Shown piece after piece: positions 37,081 through 47,600 of a stretch of DNA of 64,000 nt. The notes under the pieces were generated by a model. The model saw only the letters and a list, made by a program, of their open reading frames with translations. It ran no database searches and was not told the origin of the DNA. Origin of the DNA: an uncultured beta proteobacterium (GTDB taxonomy: Bacteria > Pseudomonadota > Gammaproteobacteria > Burkholderiales > Burkholderiaceae_C). Every line of letters begins with the position of its first letter. Position 1 is the first letter of the stretch. Where the stretch lies: the NCBI GenBank assembly GCA_903905735.1, contig CAIVHU010000216.1, positions 1 through 64,000 on the forward strand, in the 5' to 3' direction. A program made the position numbers and the translations under genes.

Positions 37081-40000
37081 TTGACATCCCAGCACAAGTC
37101 TACGGTATGGCCATGGGCCGGCGGCGTGCTCGCCATCGGGCTGATGCTGACCGGTATCTTCTGGAGCCAGTCCAAGACCGTCGCGGCCGAGCAACTCCAG
37201 TCAGACCTGCAACGCGATGCCGATGCCATCACCCGGGGCATCAAGCGCAACCTGAATGCCAATGCCTTGATGCTCAAGGGCGTTCAAGGGCTGTTTGTGG
37301 CGTCGGATCAGGTCACGCGCACAGATTTTCGCGAGTATTTCGAGGTGATGCGTTACATGGCCACCACCCAGGGGTTTGCTGGCGTGGCTTATGTCGAGAA
37401 GGTGGCTGGCCCGGACCTGCCCCGGCATCTGGCGCAGGTGCGCCGGGATGGCTTGCCTGACTACCAGATCAAACCGGCGGGTGTGCGGCCCAGCTATACG
37501 CCCATTGTGTACATCGAGCCCTTTGAGGGCAGCAACCTTCGGGCTGTGGGGTTTGACATCAGCACCACCGCACCTACCATGGCCGCTATGGCTCTGGCAT
37601 GCGATTCAGGCGAGCTGGTGATGTCGGGCAAACTCACCCTCAAGCAGGACGAAGGAAAGGCCCAGCCCAGCTTTGTCATGTATGGCCCGGTGTACCGCGC
37701 CAAGGCCCGGCACGACACGGTGGCTGCGCGCCAGGCCAATGTGATCGGTTGGGTGGACGCACCATTTCGCGTGGCCGATGTGATGGCCAAAGTGTTGCCC
37801 GGCGGGCTGCGTGCGTTGAACCTGAAGATCTATGACGGGCTGGACCCGAGCGCTGAAGCCTTGCTGTTTGACAGCGATGCAGCGCGGGTCACCGTCCCTG
37901 CGAACCTGGTTCCGGTGACGCAAAGACTGTCTTTTGGCGGTCGGCAGTGGACGCTGGCATTCCAGGCGGATGCCGGTTACGGCGCAGCTGCCATCCGCCA
38001 ACGGCCCAGCTTGATCGCCAGCACGGGCGTGCTGCTGAGCCTGTTGCTGAGTCTGCTCACGGCTTTGCTGTTGCGCACGCAGCAGCGGCGCGAGCATGCT
38101 GTCTTGCGCCAGGCAGCGGATCGGGCGAACGAGGCGCGTGAAGCGCTGCGGGCGCAAAACGAGCAGGCCTTGCAGGAAAGCCTGTGGGCCATGAACGAAG
38201 CCCAGCGCATCGGGCAGGTGGGCACCTTTGTCAACGACATCCAGAGCGGCACCTGGGAAGCGTCTGCCGTGCTGTACGACATCTTTGGCATTGATCCCGC
38301 GTTTGAAAGAACCATCGCCAGTTGGGTCAGCGTGATTGCGCCCGAATACCAGCAGCAAGTGATGGCGGACTACCAGCGCGCCATCGCGGGCGACGGCAGG
38401 CTCGACATCGATTACCCCATCATCCGCCCGCGCGATGGGCATCGGCGCTGGATCAACGCGCAGGGGCAGTTTTCTTTGGATGCGCAGGGTCGGCCCACGG
38501 TGCTTCGGGGCACCTTGCGTGACATCACACAACGCAAAACCGCCGAGCTGGAGCTGCAGGATTACCGCGATCACCTGCAAGACCTGGTGCGCCAGCGCAC
38601 GGCCGAACTGCAGCGTAGCCAGGCCTTGTTGAACGCCACACTGAATGCCACCGCCGAGGGCATCCTGGTGATGGACCGGCAAGAGACCATCATGCTGTGG
38701 AACCAGCGGTTTGTGGACCTCTGGCGCATTCCTGCGGCGCTTGTGGCTCACCCTGACGCAGCTTTGGGCCGCAAACATATGCTGACGCAGGTGGCTGACC
38801 CGCAGGCTCTGCTTGAAGCCACGGCCCGGGCTTACCAGCAGTTTGAACACTCACCGGCCATTGCGGTGCTGCAGATGGCCGATGGCCGCTACTTGCGCCG
38901 CAGCGTTCAGCCGCAGCAGCTCGGGACTGAGACGGTGGGCTGGGTCTGGTCCTATGCGGACATCACCGAATTCAAGCATGCCGAAAGCGCTGCCAACGCT
39001 GCCAACCAGGCCAAATCTGAATTTCTCGCCAACATGAGCCACGAGATTCGCACCCCGATGAACGGGGTCATCGGCATGGTTGATGTGCTGCAGCAAACCC
39101 CCTTGCTGCCCGACCAGAAACGCATGCTCGACACGGTGGCCCACTCCTCCCAAACGCTGCTGCACATCCTCAACGACATTCTGGATTACTCCAAGATCGA
39201 GGCCGGGCAACTGGCGGTGGAGCGCATCGCCACACCTTTGAAAACGGTGGCAGAAAGCGTTCTGCAACTCATGCAGGGTGCGGCCAGTGGCCAGGGTGTG
39301 GGGCTGTCACTGACGCTGGCATCGGGTTTGCCGGAGGCCATCTACACCGACCCGACCCGGCTGCGTCAGGTGCTGCTGAACCTGATTGGCAACGCCATCA
39401 AGTTCAGTCCGGGTTTGACGGGACACGCAGCCAGCGTGGTATTGCATCTGGAGCCAGGCACGCTGCCTGATGGGCAAGCCGCCTTGCTGCTGCAGGTGAG
39501 CGACAACGGCATCGGCATGAGCGAAGCGGTGGTGGCCAAGCTGTTTACGCCCTTCACGCAGGCCGATGCCAGCACGGCCCGCCAGTTTGGTGGCACCGGG
39601 CTGGGCCTGTCCATCAGCCAGCGGCTGGTGGCGCTGATGGGCGGGCAGATCAGCGTCTGCAGCACACCGGGTCAGGGCTCCAGATTCACCGTGATGTTGC
39701 CGTTACAGGCCGCACCGCTTGAGCCCGTGAGAACCGAAGTGCCGGAGCGCCGCCTGCGACCCCGCCCGACAGCACCCAGCGTGGCACAAGCCGCAGCCAG
39801 CGGCCAGCTGATTTTGTTGGCGGAAGACAACGAGACCAACCGCGACGTGCTGCGCGAGCAACTGCGTCTGCTGGGCTACGCCGCCGAAGTCGCCGACGAT
39901 GGCGCAGCGGCGCTGGCACAGTGGCGCACCGGCCGCTACGCCCTGCTGCTGACCGATTGCCACATGCCCCAGATGGACGGCTTCGCCTTGACAGCGGCCA

Positions 40001-40623
40001 TCCGTGCCGAAGAAGCGCCGGGCCAGCGCCTCCCCATCATTGCAGTCACGGCCAATGCCATGCAGGGCGAGGCCGAGCATTGCCTGGCCAGTGGCATGGA
40101 CGATTTCCTGAGCAAGCCGCTGCGCTTGCAGGAGCTTGGGCCAATGTTGGCCAAATGGTTGCCGCTGGCGGGCGACGGTCAGCCTGACCTTGCGGGTCAG
40201 CCAAGCCCGCTGCTGCCATCGCCCGAAGTGGCTACCGCGCCCGAATCGAGAAGCACGGATGACATCTCTGCTCCTGAGATCCCCGCGTCTTGGGACGCGG
40301 CCACGCTGGGTCAGTTGGTGGGCAACAACCCCGGCCTGCACCAACGCCTGCTGGACAAATTCCTGACCAATGGAGCCCGGCAGGTGCTGGTGATCGATGC
40401 GGCTGCGCACGTTGGTGAGGTCATCAATGCGGCTTTGATGGCCCACACCCTCAAATCATCTGCTCGCGCGGTGGGTGCGCTGCGACTGGGCGACTTGTGT
40501 GAGCAGATCGAAGCTGCAGGCCATGCCGGTGATGTCGCCGCCTGCCAGGTGCTGGTGGATGCGCTGGATGGCGCTTTTGAGTCAGCCCGCCAAGCCATCC
40601 TGGCCCGTGACCAGGGCCGGTAA
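37081..40623 (+). CDS. Hybrid sensor histidine kinase: CHASE-PAS-PAS-HisKA-HATPase-REC-Hpt
   Basis: A 1180-residue membrane kinase. A membrane segment near residues 10-30, a periplasmic CHASE domain (about 70-230, [23 protein letters not shown] .. [11 protein letters not shown]) and a second membrane segment (about 308-330) make the sensor. Two PAS domains (about 370-490 and 515-640) follow, then HisKA with phospho-His in [12 protein letters not shown] (about 653), HATPase ([14 protein letters not shown]), a receiver with Asp in [12 protein letters not shown] (about 957) and an Hpt domain with His in [12 protein letters not shown] (about 1121). The phosphorelay could end on the EAL regulator upstream, linking an external signal to c-di-GMP. 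The start is TTG 37081; no in-frame ATG lies between it and the previous stop. Confidence 0.93.
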   Translation: MTSQHKSTVWPWAGGVLAIGLMLTGIFWSQSKTVAAEQLQSDLQRDADAITRGIKRNLNANALMLKGVQGLFVASDQVTRTDFREYFEVMRYMATTQGFAGVAYVEKVAGPDLPRHLAQVRRDGLPDYQIKPAGVRPSYTPIVYIEPFEGSNLRAVGFDISTTAPTMAAMALACDSGELVMSGKLTLKQDEGKAQPSFVMYGPVYRAKARHDTVAARQANVIGWVDAPFRVADVMAKVLPGGLRALNLKIYDGLDPSAEALLFDSDAARVTVPANLVPVTQRLSFGGRQWTLAFQADAGYGAAAIRQRPSLIASTGVLLSLLLSLLTALLLRTQQRREHAVLRQAADRANEAREALRAQNEQALQESLWAMNEAQRIGQVGTFVNDIQSGTWEASAVLYDIFGIDPAFERTIASWVSVIAPEYQQQVMADYQRAIAGDGRLDIDYPIIRPRDGHRRWINAQGQFSLDAQGRPTVLRGTLRDITQRKTAELELQDYRDHLQDLVRQRTAELQRSQALLNATLNATAEGILVMDRQETIMLWNQRFVDLWRIPAALVAHPDAALGRKHMLTQVADPQALLEATARAYQQFEHSPAIAVLQMADGRYLRRSVQPQQLGTETVGWVWSYADITEFKHAESAANAANQAKSEFLANMSHEIRTPMNGVIGMVDVLQQTPLLPDQKRMLDTVAHSSQTLLHILNDILDYSKIEAGQLAVERIATPLKTVAESVLQLMQGAASGQGVGLSLTLASGLPEAIYTDPTRLRQVLLNLIGNAIKFSPGLTGHAASVVLHLEPGTLPDGQAALLLQVSDNGIGMSEAVVAKLFTPFTQADASTARQFGGTGLGLSISQRLVALMGGQISVCSTPGQGSRFTVMLPLQAAPLEPVRTEVPERRLRPRPTAPSVAQAAASGQLILLAEDNETNRDVLREQLRLLGYAAEVADDGAAALAQWRTGRYALLLTDCHMPQMDGFALTAAIRAEEAPGQRLPIIAVTANAMQGEAEHCLASGMDDFLSKPLRLQELGPMLAKWLPLAGDGQPDLAGQPSPLLPSPEVATAPESRSTDDISAPEIPASWDAATLGQLVGNNPGLHQRLLDKFLTNGARQVLVIDAAAHVGEVINAALMAHTLKSSARAVGALRLGDLCEQIEAAGHAGDVAACQVLVDALDGAFESARQAILARDQGR

Positions 40624-40659
40624 GGCGCACAACCTTGCCGCCAATCAAGCCAGGTCCAG

Positions 40660-41340
40660 TCATGGCGCGTTGACCAGGTGCAGCCAAATTTCATTGCGCC
40701 GCAAAAACCACGGAATAAACGGCGCGTTGTAGCGGGAATACACAGGTTCACCCACCCAAACCAGGCCGGCAGCGCGCAAGGCAGCCTGCAGTTTTTCCAG
40801 GTGCTGGTTGTAGTTGGCATCTGACCAGAAGCCCGAATAGCGAATGACCGCGACGCGACTGGGCGGGATGTCGCGCAGGGTGACCCGTGTGTCCAGTGGC
40901 TCCGGCGCGGTGGCTGCCGTGACCCCCTTGGGCAACACAAACTGAACCCGAAAACCACCCGGTGCGGCAGTTTGGGTGACCGGCGCGGTCATCTCCAGTT
41001 TGACCGGCTCAGCAGTCTGCGTGACTGGCGCAGTCATCGCGAATTTGCTTTCGCCCTTGTTCTTGCCAAAAATATACCCGGCCAGAATCGGGAAGGCCTG
41101 ACTGCCGGCTTCATCTGCAGTGCCGGGCACAAGCACCTCGGCGACCGTATAGGCGGCGTACTCGCGCACCTCGATGTCCTCAAGCTTCTGGGCAATCTTG
41201 TAATCGGGTTCTTCGGTGGCGTGGCTGGTCATGGGCAAGGCGAACAGAAGCAGGCTGCTGATCAACATCCATGCGATCAGGCCAGGCCTGCGGCGTCGGC
41301 CAGTTGGCACACCACGCAGGCGTAAGCCGTCCATCTTCAT
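40660..41340 (-). CDS. SOUL family heme-binding protein, exported
   Basis: A 226-residue protein with a signal-anchor (RRRRPGLIAWMLISSLLLFALPMTSHA, about 17-40) and a SOUL/HEBP domain (about 45-224). The family motif MTAPVTQ occurs twice (KFAMTAPVTQTAEPVKLEMTAPVTQTA), and YSGFWSDANYNQHLEKLQAAL is the conserved C-terminal half. It probably acts in the periplasm on heme or a similar tetrapyrrole; no heme-ligand residue can be assigned. ATG 41340 lies at the signal peptide; a longer frame upstream is not needed. Confidence 0.88.
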   Translation of the reverse strand: MKMDGLRLRGVPTGRRRRPGLIAWMLISSLLLFALPMTSHATEEPDYKIAQKLEDIEVREYAAYTVAEVLVPGTADEAGSQAFPILAGYIFGKNKGESKFAMTAPVTQTAEPVKLEMTAPVTQTAAPGGFRVQFVLPKGVTAATAPEPLDTRVTLRDIPPSRVAVIRYSGFWSDANYNQHLEKLQAALRAAGLVWVGEPVYSRYNAPFIPWFLRRNEIWLHLVNAP

Positions 41341-41468
41341 GGTCGGTGGTCCGGTTGGTTGTGGGCTTTCAGTATCGGGTATCCATGGAGATTTGGATGT
41401 GCGGCAGCGAACATGAGGCACCCCGTGTGGGTATTCAGACGCATGACGTGGGCCCCAAAGTTGCCAGC

Positions 41469-42026
41469 TCAGCTGGACGGGGTCGGCGCAGCCTCCCACA
41501 ATCTCGCCCCGGACACCTCCAGATGTGTCAGGTACACCCGTACCTCGAATTCGAGCTGGTGGTAGCGTGGCTCCATGTAACAGCACAAGTTATAAAACGC
41601 CTTGTCGTGCGCACGCTCTTTCAGGTGGGCGAGTTCGTGCACCGCGATCATCTTCAGAAAATCTTCGGGAACGTGTTTGAACAGGCTGGCCACGCGGATC
41701 TCGCGCTTGGCCTTGAGCTTGTTGCCCTGCACGCGGGCGATATTGGTGTGGGTACCGAGCGCGTGTTGAACCACTTGCAACTTGTTGTCAAACGCCACCT
41801 TGGCCAGCGGCTCGGCACCGCGCAGGTGCTCGGATTTGAGCGCCTGCACGTAGTCGAACAGGGCGCGGTCGGTGCGCACGGCGTGGCCTTGTGGATACTT
41901 TTTCAGCAGCCAGTCTGCCACGCGATCTTCCTGCAGCAGTTTTTCGACCTGCGCGAGCGTGTCTGCCGGGTAGCCTTGCAGGTAGCGCAGCGGGCGTATG
42001 CTACCTGCATTCACTATGGTAGTCAT
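41469..42026 (-). CDS. YgjP-like metallopeptidase (M48/WLM group)
   Basis: A 185-residue zinc-protease-like protein with HELAHLKERAHDKAF (about 130-144), matching the HExxH..E/H pattern of the YgjP/DUF45 group. The start codon in use, ATG 42026, sits inside an interspersed repeat copy; the GTG 12 bases downstream (42014) may be the original start. The function is unknown. It lies between lysS and a SOUL gene on the minus strand. Confidence 0.88.
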   Translation of the reverse strand: MTTIVNAGSIRPLRYLQGYPADTLAQVEKLLQEDRVADWLLKKYPQGHAVRTDRALFDYVQALKSEHLRGAEPLAKVAFDNKLQVVQHALGTHTNIARVQGNKLKAKREIRVASLFKHVPEDFLKMIAVHELAHLKERAHDKAFYNLCCYMEPRYHQLEFEVRVYLTHLEVSGARLWEAAPTPSS

Positions 42027-42071
42027 AGCTGCTTGCCCTTTATAGATAAGGGCTGGAAGCCGATTTTCTTT
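42019..42071 (-). repeat. Interspersed palindromic repeat copy 8 (lysS 3' / ygjP 5')
   Basis: On the minus strand: AAATCGGCTTCCAGCCCTTA, then AAAGGGCAAGCAGCTATGAC. This is one of the best matches to the family. It begins at the lysS stop and ends with the ATG of the next gene. Confidence 0.8.
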
Positions 42072-43632
42072 AAACTTCCCGACGCAGGGCTGGAAACAAA
42101 ATCACGTCGCGGATGCTGCTGCTGTCGGTCAGCAACATCATCAGACGGTCCAGCCCCACGCCGCAGCCGCCGGTGGGCGGCATGCCGTATTCCAGCGCGC
42201 GGATGAAGTCGTGGTCGTAATACATGGCCTCGTCGTCACCGCTGTCTTTGGCGGCCACTTGGGCCTGGAAGCGTGCGGCCTGCTCTTCGGCATCGTTCAA
42301 TTCGCTGAAGCCGTTGCCGAATTCGCGCCCGGTGATGTAGAGCTCAAAACGCTCGGTCACTTCCGGGCGGCTGTCGTTGGCGCGGGCCAGCGGAGAGATT
42401 TCGGTCGGGTGCTCCATGATGAAGGTCGGCTGCCAGAGCTTTTCTTCCACGGTTTCTTCAAAGTACAGTACCTGCAGGCTGGGCAGGCTGCGCGTCGAGA
42501 TGTGGTGTTTGGCCTCGGTGATGCCGAGTTTGGGCAGCACCGAGCGCAGCCAAGCGGCGCTATCGACCTTCAGGCCCGAGCCGTCGTCCAGCATCTGGCC
42601 GGCTTCGGTGTATTTGCAGATGGCCTCGGTGATGGTCAGGCGCTCAAACGGCTGCTCTAAGTCCACCGGCTTACCGGCGTAGCTAAGCTGCAGCGTGCCC
42701 AGGGCGCGCTGTGCCGCGTCGCGGATCAGCGCTTCGGTGAAGGTCATCAAATCCTGGTAGTCCCAATACGCCGCATAGAACTCCATCATGGTGAACTCGG
42801 GGTTGTGGCGAACGCTGATGCCTTCGTTGCGGAAGCTGCGGTTGATCTCGAACACGCGTTCGAAACCGCCGACGATCAGGCGCTTGAGGTACAGCTCGGG
42901 CGCAATGCGCAAAAACATCTGCTGGTCTAGTGCGTTGTGGTGGGTGATGAAAGGTTTGGCGTTGGCACCGCCGGGAATCGGGTGCAGCATCGGTGTTTCA
43001 ACTTCCAGGAAGTCATGCGCCACCATGAACTCACGGATGCCGCTCACCGCCTTGCTGCGCGCCACAAAACGCTTGCGGGTGTCCTCGTCGGTCATCAGAT
43101 CGACATAACGCTGGCGGTATTTCACCTCCTGATCGGCCATGCCGTGAAACTTGTCGGGCATCGGGCGCAGGCTTTTGGTCAGCAGGCGGATGGATGTGGC
43201 GTGGATCGACAGCTCGCCGGTCTTGGTCTTGAACACCAGGCCCTCTGCGGCGACGATGTCGCCCAAGTCCCAGTGTTTGAAGGCGTTGTAAACCTCTTCG
43301 CCCACATCGTCTCGCTTGATGTAGATCTGGATGCGCCCGGTGCTGTCTTGCAGCGTGGCAAAACTGGCCTTGCCCATCACGCGCTTGAGCATCATGCGCC
43401 CGGCCACTTTGGCGCGTGGGGCCTGCTCGGTCAGACCTTCAGGCGTTTGCCCGGCGTGCGCGGCAAACAGGTCGGCGGCGTGGTCGGCAGGTTTGAAGTC
43501 GTTCGGGAAAGCCACGCCTTTGCCCTCAAGCTGTGCCTGGCGCAGGGCTTTGAGCTTGTCGCGGCGTTCTGCCATAAGCTGGTTCTCGTCCTGCGGGGCG
43601 ATGCTGGGGGCGGCGGTGATGGGTTCAGACAT
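42070..43632 (-). CDS. lysS: Lysyl-tRNA synthetase, class II
   Basis: A 520-residue enzyme that charges tRNA-Lys. There is an N-terminal OB-fold anticodon-binding domain (about 60-165) and a class II catalytic core with motif 1 around [19 protein letters not shown], motif 2 [11 protein letters not shown] and motif 3 [13 protein letters not shown] near the C-terminus. ATG 43632 ([10 protein letters not shown]) is chosen over ATG 43641; neither has a clear ribosome binding site. The stop sits next to an interspersed repeat. Confidence 0.96.
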   Translation of the reverse strand: MSEPITAAPSIAPQDENQLMAERRDKLKALRQAQLEGKGVAFPNDFKPADHAADLFAAHAGQTPEGLTEQAPRAKVAGRMMLKRVMGKASFATLQDSTGRIQIYIKRDDVGEEVYNAFKHWDLGDIVAAEGLVFKTKTGELSIHATSIRLLTKSLRPMPDKFHGMADQEVKYRQRYVDLMTDEDTRKRFVARSKAVSGIREFMVAHDFLEVETPMLHPIPGGANAKPFITHHNALDQQMFLRIAPELYLKRLIVGGFERVFEINRSFRNEGISVRHNPEFTMMEFYAAYWDYQDLMTFTEALIRDAAQRALGTLQLSYAGKPVDLEQPFERLTITEAICKYTEAGQMLDDGSGLKVDSAAWLRSVLPKLGITEAKHHISTRSLPSLQVLYFEETVEEKLWQPTFIMEHPTEISPLARANDSRPEVTERFELYITGREFGNGFSELNDAEEQAARFQAQVAAKDSGDDEAMYYDHDFIRALEYGMPPTGGCGVGLDRLMMLLTDSSSIRDVILFPALRREV

Positions 43633-43820
43633 GTGGGGCATTCAAGAGGGGCGGGCGGCTGGCGGGGTTTGCCCTGGCTGTGGCCATGGACAAGCCAGTG
43701 GCGCGGCAGCCTTGGGGCAAAGCCCGCACGCGGGTTGGAGACTACGCAAAGCTGCTTATTTTAAAGTGCCTCGCCCTCGCTATGATCGAACGCACTTTTT
43801 CTGTATCCGTTTTTCACACC

Positions 43821-44387
43821 ATGTTGTACCAAATCGTTTCCCTACTGCTTGAAGTGGTGGTCGGCTTCCTGAGCGGCGCCTGCCTGCTGCGCCTGTACAT
43901 GCAGTACATGCGCATACCGATGTCAGTGCGATCCGGCAATCCGCTAGGGCGCTTTGTGTTTGCGTTGACCGACTGGATTGTGCTGCCGCTGCGCAAAGTG
44001 ATTCCGGCCATTGGTGCGCTGGATACCTCCAGCCTGGTGGCGGCCTTGTTGCTGCAGTTTGCCGAGTTTGGCCTGTTGTGGCTGCTGGTCGGGGCGGCAG
44101 GCGGGTTCTTTTCAGTACCGATCCTGGCGGTGTTTGGCCTGCTGCGCATGGCGATTTCGGGCATGACGGCCGCCGTCATCATCTATGCCGTCTTGTCGTG
44201 GGTGTCCACACAGTCGGTCATCGCTGATGTGATGGAGCGGCTGGTGGCACCCTTGTTGATGCCGATTCGACGCGTGCTGCCGCTGATTGGCGGCATTGAC
44301 CTGTCGCCGCTGGTGTTGCTGGTCATCCTGCAAATCGCCGCCATTGTGCTGGGCAATCTGCAGGCGGCGGCGCTGCTGGCTTTCTAA
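43821..44387 (+). CDS. yggT: YggT family inner-membrane protein
   Basis: A 188-residue hydrophobic protein with two YggT modules, each with two membrane segments (about 5-25, 60-105, 110-125, 160-185). The repeated LPLRKVIPAIGALDTSSLV and MPIRRVLPLIGGIDLSPLV are the YggT signature. Its role is unclear; relatives affect osmotic stress response and chloroplast or cell-division nucleoid placement. It diverges from lysS. Confidence 0.93.
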   Translation: MLYQIVSLLLEVVVGFLSGACLLRLYMQYMRIPMSVRSGNPLGRFVFALTDWIVLPLRKVIPAIGALDTSSLVAALLLQFAEFGLLWLLVGAAGGFFSVPILAVFGLLRMAISGMTAAVIIYAVLSWVSTQSVIADVMERLVAPLLMPIRRVLPLIGGIDLSPLVLLVILQIAAIVLGNLQAAALLAF

Positions 44388-44395
44388 AACTTTGT

Positions 44396-44438
44396 GGGAC
44401 AGACCAAGAGTTACACGCAGTGAACTTTGCTCTGTCCC
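44396..44438. repeat. REP-like palindrome between yggT and accD
   Basis: GGGACAGA (44396-44403) pairs with TCTGTCCC (44431-44438), and the inner bases CCAAGAGTTACAC and GTGAACTTTG also pair partly. The GGGACAGA..TCTGTCCC arms resemble REP palindromes tied to REP-associated tyrosine transposases in other proteobacteria (from memory). Between two convergent genes it can act as a bidirectional terminator. Confidence 0.7.
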
Positions 44439-44445
44439 CAACTGA

Positions 44446-45318
44446 TCAACTTACCGCGTCCGCACTCTGGCGCGTCAGCATGGCCAGGGTGTTGGCGATG
44501 GTCTTGCGCAGTTCGCGGCGGTCACAGATCAGGTCCACCGCGCCCTTGGTCTGCAAAAATTCGGCGCGTTGAAAGCCTTCGGGCAGCTTCACGCGCACGG
44601 TCGATTCAATCACGCGCGGGCCGGCAAAGCCGATCAGCGCCTTGGGCTCGGCAATCACCACGTCGCCCAGAAAAGCAAATCCGGCACTGACGCCACCCAT
44701 GGTCGGGTCGGTCAGCACACTGATGAAAGGCAGGCCTTTTTTGGCCAGATGGGTGAGTGAGGCATTGGTCTTGGCCATCTGCATGAGTGAGAGAAGGCCC
44801 TCCTGCATGCGCGCGCCACCGGTGGCGGTAAAGCACACAAACGGCACCTTCTGGTCAATCGCCGTCTGTACGCCACGCGCAAAACGCTCGCCCACCACGC
44901 TGCCCATGCTGCCACCCATGAATTCGAACTCAAAGCAGGCGGCTACCAGACCAATGCCCATGACATTGCCGCCCATCACGATCAGCGCATCGGTCTCGCC
45001 GGTGTTTTCCATCGCTTCTTTGAGGCGCTCGGGGTATTTGCGGCTGTCCTTGAACTTGAGCGCGTCCACCGGCAGCACTTCCTGGCCAATCTCGTAGCGG
45101 CCCTCGTTGTCCAGAAACAGGTTCAGCCGTGCCCGCGCGCCAATGCGGTGGTGGTGGCCGCAGGTGGGACAAACGTTCTGGTTTTGCTCCAGATCGGTCT
45201 TGTACAGCACGCTGTCGCAAGCGGGGCATTTGATCCACACGCCCTCGGGCACGGCGCGCCGGTCTTTGGGGTCGGTGTGCTGGATTTTGGGGGGAAGCAG
45301 TTTTTCGAGCCAACTCAT
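44446..45318 (-). CDS. accD: Acetyl-CoA carboxylase carboxyltransferase beta subunit
   Basis: A 290-residue subunit that transfers the carboxyl group from biotin to acetyl-CoA, giving malonyl-CoA. An N-terminal zinc ribbon, CPAC (about 33-36) and CPTC (about 51-54), is followed by the crotonase-like carboxyltransferase fold with GGARMQEGLLSLMQMAKT and GFAGPRVIE. It is 78 bases downstream of trpA. The usual downstream partner folC is absent here. Confidence 0.97.
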   Translation of the reverse strand: MSWLEKLLPPKIQHTDPKDRRAVPEGVWIKCPACDSVLYKTDLEQNQNVCPTCGHHHRIGARARLNLFLDNEGRYEIGQEVLPVDALKFKDSRKYPERLKEAMENTGETDALIVMGGNVMGIGLVAACFEFEFMGGSMGSVVGERFARGVQTAIDQKVPFVCFTATGGARMQEGLLSLMQMAKTNASLTHLAKKGLPFISVLTDPTMGGVSAGFAFLGDVVIAEPKALIGFAGPRVIESTVRVKLPEGFQRAEFLQTKGAVDLICDRRELRKTIANTLAMLTRQSADAVS

Positions 45319-45396
45319 GCTTTTTCCTTCTGGAAACGGGGACGGGGTCCTGCCGCGCGGGCGGCCTGGGTGTCCGTTAAAAGTGTCAAGGGCGGA

Positions 45397-46218
45397 TTAT
45401 GAATCCAACGCACTGCGAATGCCGCGCAAAAAGGTTTGCGCGGTGCTGGCCACCTGGTCACGTGGCTGGCCGTCAATCAACTGAATGATCTTGCTGCCAA
45501 TCACCACCGCGTCAGCCGCCTCGCCCACAGCGCGCGCCGTGGCTGCGTCGCGGATGCCAAATCCCACACCCACCGGCACACTCACAAACGCGCGGATGCG
45601 CGGCAGCATGGCCTTGACAGCGTTGGTGTCGAGCGCGCCCGAGCCGGTCACGCCTTTGAGCGACACGTAATACACGTAGCCGCTGGCGATGCGCGCCACC
45701 TGCGCCATGCGCTCATCGGTTGATGTGGGGGCGAGCAAAAAGATCAGGTCCATGTCGTGGGCCTTGAGCTCGGCGGCGAACTCTTCGCACTCTTCGGGCG
45801 GGTAGTCGACGATCAACACGCCATCCACCCCGGCCGCTGAGGCATCCTGCACAAAGGCACTGTAATTGGCGCCGCTGGCGTGTTTCTGGTTGTAACGCTC
45901 CACCGGGTTGGCGTAACCCATCAAAACGACGGGTGTTGTTTCGTCCTTGGCGCGGAACACCCGCACCATGTCGAGCACCTGGGCCAGACCAATGCCAAAC
46001 GCCAAGGCCTTGTCACCGGCCTTCTGGATCACCGGGCCGTCGGCGCTGGGGTCGGAAAACGGCACGCCGAGTTCGATCACATCCGCACCGCCCGCCACCA
46101 AGGCGTGCATCAGCTCGGGGGTGACATCGGCATACGGAAAACCGGCGGTGACAAACGGGATCAGCGCCTTGCGGCCTTGCGCCTGCAGTTGGGTAAAAGT
46201 GGCGACGATCCGGCTCAT
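45397..46218 (-). CDS. trpA: Tryptophan synthase alpha chain
   Basis: A 273-residue TIM barrel that cleaves indole-3-glycerol phosphate. The catalytic Glu is in [18 protein letters not shown] (about 52) and the Asp in [13 protein letters not shown]; phosphate is bound by GFGIRD and GSKI. The ATG overlaps the trpB stop by 4 bases. CAGGAG before it comes from, or abuts, the repeat at the trpB 3' end. Confidence 0.96.
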   Translation of the reverse strand: MSRIVATFTQLQAQGRKALIPFVTAGFPYADVTPELMHALVAGGADVIELGVPFSDPSADGPVIQKAGDKALAFGIGLAQVLDMVRVFRAKDETTPVVLMGYANPVERYNQKHASGANYSAFVQDASAAGVDGVLIVDYPPEECEEFAAELKAHDMDLIFLLAPTSTDERMAQVARIASGYVYYVSLKGVTGSGALDTNAVKAMLPRIRAFVSVPVGVGFGIRDAATARAVGEAADAVVIGSKIIQLIDGQPRDQVASTAQTFLRGIRSALDS

Positions 46219-47537
46219 TGGGATGCTCCTGTAGTTATAGTGCTTTCCATAATCTGGATAAGGGCTAAAGGCTGTTTTGAGCCTCCTTTGACGGATTGGC
46301 CTTCGCAACTGGGTCGGCAGAAAAAGTCGGCCCCTGACAAATCTGCCACGGTGCCGATGTCTTTGTCGCCGCGGCCGGAAAGGTTCACCAGAATCGATTC
46401 GTCAGGCCGCATGGTTTTGGCGAGTTTCATGGCGTAGGCCACGGCGTGGCTCGATTCCAGCGCCGGGATGATGCCTTCAGTGCGGCACAGGTAGTGGAAG
46501 GCTTCCAGCGCCTCTTTGTCGGTGATGCCGACGTATTCGGCGCGGCCAATGTCGTTCAAAAACGCGTGTTCGGGGCCGACACCGGGGTAGTCCAGCCCGG
46601 CGCTGATGCTGTGCGTTTCGGTGACTTGGCCATTGTCGTCCTGTAGAACATAGGTGCGGTTGCCGTGCAACACGCCGGGGCTGCCGCGCTGGATGCTGGC
46701 GGAATGTTTGCCGCTGTCCATGCCGGCACCAGCCGCTTCCACACCGATCAGGCGGGTCGTTTCAAACTCAATGTACGGGTAAAAAATGCCCATGGCATTC
46801 GACCCACCGCCCACGCAGGCCACCACCACGTCCGGCTGGGCGCTGCTGCAGCCCGCAGCCTGCAGCATCTCGGGCATCTGCACCAGACATTCCTGGCCGA
46901 TCACGCTCTGGAAATCGCGCACCATCATCGGGTACGGGTGTGGCCCGGCCACGGTGCCGATGATGTAGAAGGTGTTATCGACATTGGCCACCCAGTCACG
47001 CATGGCCTCATTCAAAGCGTCTTTGAGTGTTTTGCTGCCGGATTCGACCGGCACCACGGTGGCTCCCAGCAGCTTCATGCGATAGACGTTGGGGCTTTGG
47101 CGCTTGACGTCTTCGCTGCCCATGTAAACGACGCATTCCAGCCCGTAACGCGCGCAGATGGTTGCGGTGGCCACGCCGTGTTGGCCGGCACCGGTTTCGG
47201 CAATCACGCGTGGTTTGCCCATGCGTTTGGCCAACATGGCCTGGCCGATGGTGTTGTTGATCTTGTGCGCGCCGGTGTGGTTCAGGTCTTCACGTTTGAG
47301 GAAGATTTGTGCGCCGCCCATTTCGCGGCTCATGCGCGCAGCGTGATAGACGGGCGAGGGGCGGCCCACAAAATGCGCCAGTTCGGACTCAAACTCGGCA
47401 ATAAAAGCCGGATCAAACTGGTATTTGGCGTAAGCGTCTTTGAGCTGGTTGACCGCGTGTGTCAGCGTCTCGGAGATGAAACTGCCGCCGTAGGTGCCAA
47501 AGTGGCCACGCGGGTCGGGTTGGTGATAGTCAAACAT
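46215..47537 (-). CDS. trpB: Tryptophan synthase beta chain
   Basis: A 440-residue PLP enzyme that joins indole and serine to make tryptophan. The PLP-binding lysine is in [10 protein letters not shown] (about 93), and [12 protein letters not shown] binds the phosphate. The C-terminus extends about 20 residues past the usual end near [10 protein letters not shown]; those residues ([20 protein letters not shown]) are encoded by an interspersed repeat. The stop overlaps the trpA start. Confidence 0.97.
   Translation of the reverse strand: MFDYHQPDPRGHFGTYGGSFISETLTHAVNQLKDAYAKYQFDPAFIAEFESELAHFVGRPSPVYHAARMSREMGGAQIFLKREDLNHTGAHKINNTIGQAMLAKRMGKPRVIAETGAGQHGVATATICARYGLECVVYMGSEDVKRQSPNVYRMKLLGATVVPVESGSKTLKDALNEAMRDWVANVDNTFYIIGTVAGPHPYPMMVRDFQSVIGQECLVQMPEMLQAAGCSSAQPDVVVACVGGGSNAMGIFYPYIEFETTRLIGVEAAGAGMDSGKHSASIQRGSPGVLHGNRTYVLQDDNGQVTETHSISAGLDYPGVGPEHAFLNDIGRAEYVGITDKEALEAFHYLCRTEGIIPALESSHAVAYAMKLAKTMRPDESILVNLSGRGDKDIGTVADLSGADFFCRPSCEGQSVKGGSKQPLALIQIMESTITTGASQ
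46231..46279 (-). repeat. Interspersed palindromic repeat copy 9 (trpB 3' coding end)
   Basis: On the minus strand: CAAAACAGCCTTTAGCCCTT, then GGAAAGCACTATAACTAC. It is translated as the C-terminal tail of TrpB and ends just before the trpA ribosome binding site. Confidence 0.75.
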
Positions 47538-47548
47538 GAGGGTATGGA

Positions 47549-47600
47549 TTTGATAGCTATCAGCGCTTATTACATAAGGGCTGGAAGCCTATTTGTTATA
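47549..47600 (-). repeat. Interspersed palindromic repeat copy 10 (trpF-trpB gap)
   Basis: On the minus strand: AAATAGGCTTCCAGCCCTTA, then AAGCGCTGATAGCTATCAAA. It is the clearest copy. It supplies the trpF stop codon (TAG) and fills the 51-base gap to trpB. Confidence 0.85.

Noticed and set aside
40975-41045. Repeated MTAPVTQ in the SOUL protein taken as a tandem duplication
   Set aside because: The SOUL family normally contains this motif or a similar MT-PV pattern more than once, so it is not a recent duplication.
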